A DNA stretch of 64,000 bases from JBFJKD01 sp038106145 (GTDB lineage Bacteria; Pseudomonadota; Gammaproteobacteria; Pseudomonadales; Porticoccaceae), in NCBI GenBank assembly GCA_038106145.1, contig JAYODD010000015.1, forward strand, positions 1 to 64,000, given 5' to 3'. Numbering within the stretch: the stretch's first letter is position 1; each line of letters starts with the position of its first letter. The translations under genes and the position numbers were made by a program. This document shows, in pieces, positions 50,478-59,082 of this stretch. The notes beneath the pieces were generated by a model. That model did no database searches. It was not told the DNA's origin and saw only the letters and a program-made list of their open reading frames with translations.

Positions 50478-52327
50478 AGCCCATCAAATCTGTTAACGAT
50501 TTTGTGATTCGCTTCGCCAACGTCAACGGCACCGGATCGGCCAGTGCCAACAGTATGTTTGTGAAATCGGTATTTCGCATGGGTGTGCCGGTCAGCCCGA
50601 AAAATATTTTTCCTTCCAATATTCAGGGACTGCCCACCTGGTACGAAGTGCGGGTGTGCGAACAGGGTTACATCGGTAGCCGCGGTGGCGTGGATATGGT
50701 GGTGTGCATGAATCCGCAGAGTATGGCGGAGGATATCAGGACGGTTGAGACGGGCGGGTATGTGGTCTACGACAACTCCAAACCCCTCGATTTGCGTATG
50801 CACCGCGACGATGTCATGTTTATCGGTTTACCGCTGACTGAAATTTGTCGTACTGAATACAGTGATCCCCGTCAGCGGCAACTGTTTAAGAATGTTATTT
50901 ATGTTGGCGCCCTGTCCGCCTTATTGAATATCGAGTTTGGCGTACTGAAAGATCTGGTTGGAGATCAGTTTCGTGGTAAGGAGAAATTGATCGCGCCAAA
51001 TATACACGCACTTGAACTGGGTTATCAGTACGCCCGGGAAAAGTTTAAATGTCCACTCGGCATTCACCTCGAACGGCGCGATCTGGTGGGCGATAAGATA
51101 CTGATCGAGGGCAACGACGCGCTGGCGCTGGGTGCGATTTACGGCGGGGCGACGGTGGCCGCCTGGTATCCGATCACGCCATCCACATCGGTGGTCGATG
51201 CCTTCGAAAAGTACGCCAAGCGTCTGCGCATCGACGCCGGCAGTGGCGATCGCAAGTTTGCCATTGCCCAGGCCGAGGACGAACTGGCGGCGATCGGCAT
51301 GGTGATCGGGGCGGGCTGGATGGGGGCGCGGGCGTTTACGGCAACCTCCGGCCCTGGCCTGTCGCTGATGAGCGAGTTTCTGGGACTCGCTTATTTTGCG
51401 GAGGTGCCCGCGGTATTGTTTGATATTCAGCGCGCTGGACCGTCCACCGGAATGCCGACGCGCACGCAACAATCAGATATTCTGTCCGCCGCCTATGCCT
51501 CCCACGGCGACACTCGACACGTGCTGCTGTTTCCCGCTGATCCAGCGGAATGTTTTGCCATGGGTGCCACCAGCTTTGATCTGGCGGAGCAGTTACAGAC
51601 GCCAATTATTGTGCTGTCCGACCTGGATCTGGGCATGAATGATTACATGTCCGAACCCCTGAGTTGGAACAGTAAAAAGACGTACCAGCGCGGTAAGGTA
51701 CTGGCCAGCGATCAGCTCGAAAAGCTTACCGAGCGTTACGGGCGCTACCTCGATGTGGACGGCGACGGTATCTGTTATCGCACGTTGCCGGGTACTCATC
51801 CGAGTAAAGGCGTGTTTTTTACCCGGGGCACCTCGCGCGACGAATATGCCCAGTACACCGAGTCCGGCGATGCCTATGTGCGCAACATGGAACGGTTGCT
51901 GAAAAAATTTGAGACGGCAAAGAGCTACGTTCCTGCCCCAGAGTTCCACGCTGCCGAAAAACCTGCCAAGGACGGTATGATTTTTTTCGGTACCAGCACG
52001 CAAAGCTGTCTCGAGGCTCTCGACGCACTGGCCGCGGAAGGTATTCACTGCGACGGCATGCGGCTGCGAGCGTTTCCGTTTAATACCGAAGTTGAAAATT
52101 TTATCGCCAGCCACGATCGGATTTTTGTTGTCGAACAAAATCGCGACGGGCAGATGCGTAAATTGCTGATTGTGGAATGCGAAGTGGATCCGAAAAAACT
52201 GGTTTCGATAACCCATTACGATGGCATGCCCATTACCGCGCGCAAAATTGTTGGCGCCCTGCGCCACGCCGTCGGCGGCGCAACCGTGACGCCCATTCGG
52301 CGCAAAAAAGCGGGAGAAAAATCATGA
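50474..52327 (+). CDS. 2-oxoacid:ferredoxin oxidoreductase, fused gamma-alpha subunit (KorA-like)
   Basis: A 617-residue subunit. The N-terminal ~190 residues form the gamma domain (VNDFVIRFANVNGTGSASAN, CEQGYIGSRGGVDMVVCM), then the alpha domain with GNDALALGAIYGGATVAAWY and PITPSTSVVDAFEKY. The sequence RAGPSTGMPTRTQQSDI is the family signature near the CoA/TPP site. ATG 50474 overlaps the previous stop (ATGA), so translation is coupled. The gamma-alpha fusion fits 2-oxoglutarate or branched 2-oxoacid enzymes more than pyruvate enzymes; substrate is inferred. Confidence 0.88.
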   Translation: MKPIKSVNDFVIRFANVNGTGSASANSMFVKSVFRMGVPVSPKNIFPSNIQGLPTWYEVRVCEQGYIGSRGGVDMVVCMNPQSMAEDIRTVETGGYVVYDNSKPLDLRMHRDDVMFIGLPLTEICRTEYSDPRQRQLFKNVIYVGALSALLNIEFGVLKDLVGDQFRGKEKLIAPNIHALELGYQYAREKFKCPLGIHLERRDLVGDKILIEGNDALALGAIYGGATVAAWYPITPSTSVVDAFEKYAKRLRIDAGSGDRKFAIAQAEDELAAIGMVIGAGWMGARAFTATSGPGLSLMSEFLGLAYFAEVPAVLFDIQRAGPSTGMPTRTQQSDILSAAYASHGDTRHVLLFPADPAECFAMGATSFDLAEQLQTPIIVLSDLDLGMNDYMSEPLSWNSKKTYQRGKVLASDQLEKLTERYGRYLDVDGDGICYRTLPGTHPSKGVFFTRGTSRDEYAQYTESGDAYVRNMERLLKKFETAKSYVPAPEFHAAEKPAKDGMIFFGTSTQSCLEALDALAAEGIHCDGMRLRAFPFNTEVENFIASHDRIFVVEQNRDGQMRKLLIVECEVDPKKLVSITHYDGMPITARKIVGALRHAVGGATVTPIRRKKAGEKS

Positions 52328-53373
52328 GTTACATTCGGCCCAACTTTCGCCATCCCGAGCTGCCAGTCAACGAAAAGGGGTACACCAAGCGGCACTATGA
52401 GGGGGCGATATCCACACTCTGTGCCGGCTGTGGCCACGATTCAGTAAGCGGGGCGATTATTCAGTCCTGTTATGAAATGGCTATCGAACCACACCGTATC
52501 GCCAAAATTTCCGGAATTGGGTGTTCGTCGAAAACGCCAACTTATTTTCTGGGCAATTCCCATGGGTTTAATTCGGTGCACGGGCGGATGCCGTCGGTGG
52601 CGACCGGCGCCAATCTCGCGAATCGCAATATGATTTACATTGGCGTTTCCGGCGACGGCGACAGTGCGTCCATTGGACTTGGACAGTTTGCCCATGTGGC
52701 GCGACGCAATTTAAATATGTTGTATCTGGTGGAAAACAACGGTTGTTACGGCCTCACCAAGGGGCAGGACTCCGCCACCGCCGATGTGGGTTCTGCCAGC
52801 AAGAAGGGCGAACCCAATCCCTACGAACCTGTCGATCTGTGCGCGCTGGCATTGCAGGTCGGGGCGTCGTTTGTTGCCCGCAGTTTCTCCGGTGACAAGG
52901 AACAGTTGATTCCGTTGATCAAGGCCGCCATCGCCCATACCGGTTTTGCGTTTATCGACGTCATTTCCCCCTGTGTCACCTTTAATAATACGTCGAACTC
53001 GACCAAGGGATACGAATTTGCCCGTAGTCACATCGAAGCGACGGGAAAGATCGATTTTGTGCCATTGCGCAAGGAAATTACCGCCGACTACGAACCCGGA
53101 TTTAGCCAGGAGATTACCCTGCACGACGGGTCGGTAATCCATCTGTACAAACAGAAGGAACTCGATTGCCACGATCGCAATGGCGCACTCGCCGCGATTC
53201 AGGACTACGCTGGCCGTGGCCAAATACTTACCGGTCTGTTGTATATTGATCCCGACACGCGGGATTTTCACGATAATCAGAACACCATAAAAAAACCGCT
53301 GGTTGATCTCAGTCAGAGCGAACTGTGTCCGGGTAATCGAGCGCTCAAGGCCATCAACGCCAGTTTGCGCTAG
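52324..53373 (+). CDS. 2-oxoacid:ferredoxin oxidoreductase, beta subunit (KorB-like)
   Basis: A 349-residue thiamine-diphosphate subunit. TPP/Mg binding: YIGVSGDGDSASIGLGQF to LVENNGCYGLTKGQ. Cluster cysteines: LCAGCGHDS and GIGCSSKTP, plus the Cys of ISPCVTF. ATG 52324 overlaps the alpha-subunit stop by ATGA. With the alpha-gamma protein and the flavoprotein it forms one transcription and translation unit. A KorAB-type enzyme either oxidises 2-oxoglutarate to succinyl-CoA, making low-potential electrons, or runs in reverse to fix CO2; direction is unknown. Confidence 0.9.
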   Translation: MSYIRPNFRHPELPVNEKGYTKRHYEGAISTLCAGCGHDSVSGAIIQSCYEMAIEPHRIAKISGIGCSSKTPTYFLGNSHGFNSVHGRMPSVATGANLANRNMIYIGVSGDGDSASIGLGQFAHVARRNLNMLYLVENNGCYGLTKGQDSATADVGSASKKGEPNPYEPVDLCALALQVGASFVARSFSGDKEQLIPLIKAAIAHTGFAFIDVISPCVTFNNTSNSTKGYEFARSHIEATGKIDFVPLRKEITADYEPGFSQEITLHDGSVIHLYKQKELDCHDRNGALAAIQDYAGRGQILTGLLYIDPDTRDFHDNQNTIKKPLVDLSQSELCPGNRALKAINASLR

Positions 53374-53409
53374 ACTGCGATCCGAAGCGATAACAGGGGT
53401 GGTGGGCGC

Positions 53410-56400
53410 GTGCCCCAATGGCAGTTCTGGATTGATCGTGGTGGCACCTTCACGGATCTGGTGGCCATCTCACCGGCTGGCCAACTGCAAACACTAAAAC
53501 TTTTATCGACAGATGTCGCCCGCTACCCAGATGCAATTCTGGCGGGTATTCGCAAAACTATGCTGGTGGCGGCAGGTGCGCCGATCCCTTCCGCTCAGAT
53601 AGCCAGCGTACGTATCGGNNNNNNNNNNAATGCCTTGCTGGAACGCAAGGGGGATGCCACCCTGCTGGTGACCACCCGTGGATTTGGCGATGCACTGCGT
53701 ATCGGTTACCAGAACCGTCCGGACCTGTTCGCGCTACAGATTGAACTGCCCACACAGTTGTATTGCGAGGTGTTGGAGGTGGAAGAGCGGCTCGATGCGG
53801 CGGGTACGGTACTGGTGCCGTTGCAGGTTGAACGCTATCGCGCGGCATTGCGCCAGGCGTTAGCCCGTGGAATTTCCTCCGTTGCGATTGTGTTTATGCA
53901 CGCTTATCGCAACCCCGTGCACGAGCAGGCACTGGCAGAACTGGCGCAAGCAATCGGTTTTGCCCACGTCACCACCAGTTCTCGGGCCAGCCCTCTGATA
54001 AAACTTATCGGACGCGGCGACACGGCAGTTGTCGATGCCTACGTCTCGCCCGTGTTACAGCGCTATGTCAGCGGCCTCGCGGCGGCCCTGCCGGAAACAC
54101 AAATATTATTTATGCAATCCAGTGGCGGGTTGACGGATGCCGCCAATTTTCAGGGCCGCAACAGTATTCTGTCCGGCCCCGCGGGAGGAGTGGTGGGCGG
54201 CGTAAAAACCAGTATGGCGCTGGGTTACGACAGAGTCATCGGCTTTGATATGGGCGGCACTTCCACCGATGTCTGGCACTTTTCCAATGCGCATGTCGAT
54301 AATCCTGGCGATAAAAGCGATATCGCTGATTACGAACGGGTTTTCGATACGCAGCTAGCGGGTGTTCGTCTGCGCGTGCCCATGATGAATATTCATACGG
54401 TTGCGGCGGGTGGCGGTTCGCTGTGTTATTTCGACGGTTCTAAATTGCGGGTGGGGCCGGCGTCGGCGGGTGCAGATCCCGGTCCGGCCTGTTATCGGCG
54501 CGGTGGCCCGTTAACCATTACTGACTGTAACTTGCTCCTGGGTAAACTTGCCCTCGATTATTTTCCAAAGGTGTTCGGTGCCAGCGGTGATCAACCGCTG
54601 GATGTCGCGGCCGCGGAGGCGAAATGTGCCGCGTTGGCGCGCGACATCGAATTATCCAGTGGGCAGGTGTTTTCGCGCCATGAACTGGCAGCGGGATGTG
54701 TGCAAATCGCCGTGCAAAATATGGCCAGCGCAATCAAAAAAATCTCCACGCAACGGGGCTATGACGTAAGACGTTACGCCCTCGCCTGTTTCGGCGGCGC
54801 GGGCGGGCAACACGCCTGTCTGGTGGCCGATGTACTGGGCATCGAAACCATTTTGGTCCATCCCTTCGCGGGGGTACTTTCCGCCTATGGTATGGGGCTC
54901 GCGGCTCTCGGGGCGATGGCGGAATGCACGGTAAATACCCCATTGGATGCGCAAGTATTGCCAGTACTCGAAAATGAATTTGCACAGCTGTACAGGGAAG
55001 CCAGCTCGCGCCTACCCACAGCAGGCGGAGCGTCGCTTGACCTCAGCGTACGGCGCAAAGCCTATATTCGCTACCGCGGCTCGGACACTACGTTGGCGGT
55101 TGCCTACACCGATGTGCCCACTATGGCGAACGCGTTTACTGCGGCGCATCGACAACGGTTTTCGTTTGTCATGGAAAACCGGCAACTGATCGTCGATAGC
55201 CTCTCCCTGGAACTCACCGCGCGGGAACAACAGTTTCAGTACACAGACGATGGCTTCGCACCTCCGTCCAGTTCCGCCATGCCACAACACCGCAAAGCTT
55301 TTGTTAACGGCAAAATGGTTGCCATGCCCCTGTGCCAGCGCGACCAAATGGTCGCAGGGGAAGTGCAGCTCGGCCCGGCGATTATTGTCGATACCACCGC
55401 TACCACCGTTATCGAACCGGGGTGGCGGGCAGAGGTTGTTGACGGCGGTGTTCTGCGCATCACCAGAACTGGCGCGCGCTTAGAGGCAACGGTTGCCGGG
55501 CGCGCAGTAGCGACGGAGCGCAATCCGGTGCAGCTGGAAATATTCAACAATCTGTTTATGTCCATTGCCGAACAGATGGGCGCCGTGCTGGCCAATACGG
55601 CCCACTCGGTCAATATCAAGGAACGACTCGATTTTTCCTGCGCATTGTTTGATGGCGCTGGCAATCTGGTTGCCAATGCGCCCCATGTGCCGGTGCACCT
55701 GGGTTCCATGGGAGAAACAGTTAGCGCTTTAATTGCCAGTCGCCAACAGGACATATTTCCCGGAGATTCTTTTCTGGTGAATTCTCCGTACCACGGTGGT
55801 ACCCATTTGCCGGACCTCACCGTGGTCACCCCGGTATTTGCGCCGACTGCTAATGCGGATAATCGTTCACATAAACCCGAAGTATTATTTTACGTAGCCT
55901 CGCGCGCCCACCACGCGGACATCGGTGGCACCACGCCGGGTTCCATTCCACCACACAGTCAACATATCGACGAGGAAGGCGTATTGATCGAGGATTTTCG
56001 TGTGGTCGAGGCGGGTGAATTTCGTGAGCGGGCATTGCGCGAACTACTGTGTTCCGGCCCGCTGCCAGTGCGCAATATCGAACAGAACATCGCCGATCTG
56101 CAGGCGCAAATTGCGGCAAATGCCAAGGGTATGCTGGAACTCATCGCAATGGTGGAAGATTATGGCCTCGATGTGGTACGGGCATACATGGGTTATGTGC
56201 AGGATAACGCCGAAGAAGCCGTGCGCCGCGCCATAGCGAAACTCGAGGACGGTAAATTCACCTACGCCATGGATAACGGCGCGCAAATTTCCGTGGCAAT
56301 CAGGGTCAATACTCAACGGGGCGAAGCGCTTATCGATTTTGCGGGCACCTCGCCCCAGCAGAACAATAATTTCAACGCCCCTTCGGCGGTTTGTAAAGCG

Positions 56401-57120
56401 GCGGTGTTGTATGTGCTGCGCACCCTGGTCGACGACGCCATTCCCCTTAACGCCGGTTGTCTCAAGCCAGTGCAGGTGCTTATTCCAGCGGGCTCGCTGT
56501 TAAATCCCCGCTACCCTGCAGCGGTAGTGGCGGGTAATGTAGAAACATCCCAGTACGTTGCCGACGCCCTGTACGGCGCGCTGGGGATACTCGCCGGGTC
56601 CCAGGGCACCATGAATAATGTCACCTTTGGCAACGAGCGCTACCAGTACTACGAAACCCTGTGCGGCGGCGCAGGCGCCGGTGCGACCTTTGACGGTGCC
56701 AGCGCGGTGCAGGTACACATGACCAACTCCCGGTTAACTGATCCCGAAGTGCTGGAGTTGCGCTACCCGGTGCGGCTGGAGGAATTCAAAATTCGCGATC
56801 ACAGTGGCGGTGAAGGGCGGCACCGGGGTGGGGATGGGGTGACCCGTAAAATCCGCTTTCTCGAAGCCATGGACGCGGCGATCGTATCCGGGCATCGCAG
56901 GGTGCCCCCGTTTGGCGCCGCGGGAGGTGGCGCGGGGAAGCCGGGGAAGAATGCGGTAGTGCGCGCCGACGGTCGGGTGGAAATTCTTGACAGCGCGGAC
57001 GAGTTGTCGGTACAGCCGGGGGATACATTGGTGATTGAAACGCCCGGTGGCGGTGGGTTTGGATTGTCGGAAGCGATAGCAAAAGACCCGGAGCTGGATC
57101 AATCCAGGCGAAACTCTTAA
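53410..57120 (+). CDS. Fused hydantoinase A/B (5-oxoprolinase type; interrupted by an assembly gap)
   Basis: A ~1236-residue fusion of HyuA and HyuB, the architecture of ATP-dependent 5-oxoprolinase and N-methylhydantoinases. HyuA part: WIDRGGTFTDLVA near the start and GFDMGGTSTDVWHF. HyuB part: IFNNLFMSIAEQMG, SVNIKERLDFSCALFDGAG and HHADIGGTTPGSIPPHS. Ns at 53619-53628 replace part of the usual G-T-T-V-x-T-N-A-L-L loop; about 16 bases are probably missing, in frame. The start is GTG 53410 behind GGGGTGG, 36 bp after korB. Substrate could be 5-oxoproline or another cyclic amide; the following aldolase may act on the product. Confidence 0.88.
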   Translation: MPQWQFWIDRGGTFTDLVAISPAGQLQTLKLLSTDVARYPDAILAGIRKTMLVAAGAPIPSAQIASVRIXXXXNALLERKGDATLLVTTRGFGDALRIGYQNRPDLFALQIELPTQLYCEVLEVEERLDAAGTVLVPLQVERYRAALRQALARGISSVAIVFMHAYRNPVHEQALAELAQAIGFAHVTTSSRASPLIKLIGRGDTAVVDAYVSPVLQRYVSGLAAALPETQILFMQSSGGLTDAANFQGRNSILSGPAGGVVGGVKTSMALGYDRVIGFDMGGTSTDVWHFSNAHVDNPGDKSDIADYERVFDTQLAGVRLRVPMMNIHTVAAGGGSLCYFDGSKLRVGPASAGADPGPACYRRGGPLTITDCNLLLGKLALDYFPKVFGASGDQPLDVAAAEAKCAALARDIELSSGQVFSRHELAAGCVQIAVQNMASAIKKISTQRGYDVRRYALACFGGAGGQHACLVADVLGIETILVHPFAGVLSAYGMGLAALGAMAECTVNTPLDAQVLPVLENEFAQLYREASSRLPTAGGASLDLSVRRKAYIRYRGSDTTLAVAYTDVPTMANAFTAAHRQRFSFVMENRQLIVDSLSLELTAREQQFQYTDDGFAPPSSSAMPQHRKAFVNGKMVAMPLCQRDQMVAGEVQLGPAIIVDTTATTVIEPGWRAEVVDGGVLRITRTGARLEATVAGRAVATERNPVQLEIFNNLFMSIAEQMGAVLANTAHSVNIKERLDFSCALFDGAGNLVANAPHVPVHLGSMGETVSALIASRQQDIFPGDSFLVNSPYHGGTHLPDLTVVTPVFAPTANADNRSHKPEVLFYVASRAHHADIGGTTPGSIPPHSQHIDEEGVLIEDFRVVEAGEFRERALRELLCSGPLPVRNIEQNIADLQAQIAANAKGMLELIAMVEDYGLDVVRAYMGYVQDNAEEAVRRAIAKLEDGKFTYAMDNGAQISVAIRVNTQRGEALIDFAGTSPQQNNNFNAPSAVCKAAVLYVLRTLVDDAIPLNAGCLKPVQVLIPAGSLLNPRYPAAVVAGNVETSQYVADALYGALGILAGSQGTMNNVTFGNERYQYYETLCGGAGAGATFDGASAVQVHMTNSRLTDPEVLELRYPVRLEEFKIRDHSGGEGRHRGGDGVTRKIRFLEAMDAAIVSGHRRVPPFGAAGGGAGKPGKNAVVRADGRVEILDSADELSVQPGDTLVIETPGGGGFGLSEAIAKDPELDQSRRNS
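53619..53628. other. Assembly gap (10 N) inside hydantoinase gene
   Basis: The protein reads R-I-G before and N-A-L-L-E-R-K-G after; family members have five residues between G and N where the ten Ns allow three. The frame is kept either way. Confidence 0.97.
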
Positions 57121-57225
57121 ATCTGCGACAGTCTGTTGCGTCCAATGTCGGAACCAACAATGACGTGTGTAAAGGCTTGGACTAAGCTACGGTGTTGATG
57201 GGTGACTATCGGTGGAGAAACCGCG

Positions 57226-58209
57226 ATGTTAAACAAACACCAGGGGCTTCCCTATACCAAATCCGAAGCCAGGGCCTGGGCTCAGGAAGTTATCGTGGAT
57301 TGGTACGATTGCCCGGTGACACCGTTTTTAGCGGACGACAGTCTGGACGAGGAAGGTTTGCGTCGCAACGTAGAGTATTACATCGATATCGGTGAAACGG
57401 GTCTGGTGTGTGGTGGCTTTGTAGCGGAGTGCTGGAACACCACGGTGACCGAATGGATGCGCTATCACCAGGTCATTGCCGAGGCGGCCGCTGGCCGCAT
57501 TCCACTACACACGATTATTTTTGATCCCAGCGTGCACCAGGCCATGGAAAAACTGAATTATGTGCAGAGCCTGGGGTACGTGGCGGCGGAAGTGGTGACG
57601 CCGATTGTGCAGCTGCGAGCCGACGATGAAATTTTCGACTACTTCAATTATCTGGCGGAAGATTCCGGTCTGGCGCTGCTGTTTTACCGTTCGGCGGTGT
57701 CCGGGCACCTGATGAGTCTGGAATTGTGCCGACGCTTGTCAGAAATTCCAACCATGGTGGGGATGAAGCAGGGCAGCCTCAACCATGTGGACTCCATCAA
57801 ACTGCGCAAAATGTGCGGTGATGAGTTTATCGTCAGCGATCCGATTGAAACCCATTGGCTCAACGATCTGCGGCACGGCGGGACGGTTTTGTACGGCGCG
57901 TTTCACCATATTTTATACGGCAAAAAACGCCATCTGCTTGAAGAGTATACCGCTCTGGCCCGCGCCGGGAAGTGGAACGAGGCTTACGCTATCTGGGATT
58001 CGCTGACGCCGGTGCGCGACTTGCTCGACGAGGTCATGTTGGGGCCGCTGTCTGGCAACTTCACCTACGCCACCACGTTGGGTAACGTCAAGGCCTGGTA
58101 CGATGCCATGGGCCTCGCCGCAGGCAAGCTGCGCTCCCCGATGCGGCAGGTGTCGCCGGCGTACCGGGAGTGGATCAAAGCTAAGCTCGCTGAATATGGT
58201 GTGATCTGA
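57226..58209 (+). CDS. DapA/NanA-family aldolase
   Basis: A 327-residue TIM-barrel enzyme of the dihydrodipicolinate synthase/N-acetylneuraminate lyase family. The Schiff-base lysine is in PTMVGMKQGS and the catalytic Tyr in LALLFYRSAVSG. The N-terminus (YDCPVTPFLADDSLDEEGLRRNVEY) follows the family P-x-T-P-F pattern. Residues that define DapA or NanA substrate choice are not typical, so it is probably another 2-oxo-acid aldolase or decarboxylase-dehydratase. ATG 57226 has GGAG nine bases upstream. It lies 105 bp after the hydantoinase gene on the same strand. Confidence 0.85.
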   Translation: MLNKHQGLPYTKSEARAWAQEVIVDWYDCPVTPFLADDSLDEEGLRRNVEYYIDIGETGLVCGGFVAECWNTTVTEWMRYHQVIAEAAAGRIPLHTIIFDPSVHQAMEKLNYVQSLGYVAAEVVTPIVQLRADDEIFDYFNYLAEDSGLALLFYRSAVSGHLMSLELCRRLSEIPTMVGMKQGSLNHVDSIKLRKMCGDEFIVSDPIETHWLNDLRHGGTVLYGAFHHILYGKKRHLLEEYTALARAGKWNEAYAIWDSLTPVRDLLDEVMLGPLSGNFTYATTLGNVKAWYDAMGLAAGKLRSPMRQVSPAYREWIKAKLAEYGVI

Positions 58210-58579
58210 TTCCGCCCCGATGGGGCAACCAGTTGGCCGGGGGTTGTCAACCGGGCGACGTGGTCGTGCTTCCATCGGGATTCCGGCCACTTCGACGGCA
58301 GGACAATGGTCAGGCAACCGACGGACTAAGCATTTGTGCGGGGTCTTTGGTGCCTGCGTGGCGGGCATTGTGGGAAGCCGGACGCCCCTTTTCGTTTAAT
58401 GCCACGAACACCATAATCTATCCGCCACCGGATTAACGATGAATTGATGATGGTATTATTATGGCCGTACTTAACTTCCCGGCAAGGTCAAGTGTAGCGT
58501 TAAGCCAACATCTGGTTTGTTGGCAGGCGCAGGAATGACCTCGCCAATTATCCCTTAACTGAAATACGGGGTTGATAAA
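58210..58579 (+). other. Intergenic region
   Basis: A 370-bp stretch between the aldolase gene and yajQ. A short GCCCC-GAT-GGGGC hairpin (58214-58226) follows the aldolase stop but has no T-run. TATTAT at 58454-58459 could be the yajQ -10, with no clear -35. No gene is convincing. Confidence 0.5.
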
Positions 58580-59065
58580 ATGCCATCGTTCGATATCGTC
58601 TCGGAAGTGGACAAAGAAGAAATTCGCAATGCTGCGGAGAACTCCCAGCGGGAGCTGGCCACGCGCTTTGATTTTCGTGGCGTCAATGCGGCTGTGGTGT
58701 TTGAAGAAGGGGAAATAAAGCTATCCGCCGACGCGGATTTTCAGTGCCGCCAGTTGCTGGAAATTGTGATTAAAAACCTGGTCAAACGGAAAATAGACCC
58801 CCACAGTATCGACGCGGATGAAGAAACCACCCATAGTGGAAAAACGTTCTCCCTGCGCGTGAAGTTCAAACAGGGGATCGATCAGCCCCTGGCCAAGCAG
58901 ATCGTCAAGCTGATCAAGGATTCTAAACTGAAAGTCCAGGCCGCCATACAGGGTGACAAAATTCGGGTGACGGGTAAAAAGCGCGACGATTTGCAGGCCG
59001 CGATAAGCCTGCTGCGGGGTGCTGACCTGGGGCAGCCGGTTCAGTTTGACAATTTCAGGGATTAG
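58580..59065 (+). CDS. yajQ: YajQ-family nucleotide-binding protein
   Basis: A 161-residue protein matching YajQ along its length: MPSFDIVSEVDKEEIRNA, TRFDFRGVNAAV, LVKRKIDPHSID, KFKQGIDQPLAKQIVKLIKD and QGDKIRVTGKKRDDLQ. It has two ferredoxin-like subdomains. YajQ relatives bind cyclic-di-GMP (Xanthomonas) or other nucleotides and influence transcription. The gene converges on valS with 17 bp between stops. Confidence 0.97.
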   Translation: MPSFDIVSEVDKEEIRNAAENSQRELATRFDFRGVNAAVVFEEGEIKLSADADFQCRQLLEIVIKNLVKRKIDPHSIDADEETTHSGKTFSLRVKFKQGIDQPLAKQIVKLIKDSKLKVQAAIQGDKIRVTGKKRDDLQAAISLLRGADLGQPVQFDNFRD

Positions 59066-59082
59066 TTGTTTTCCAAGGCCTT

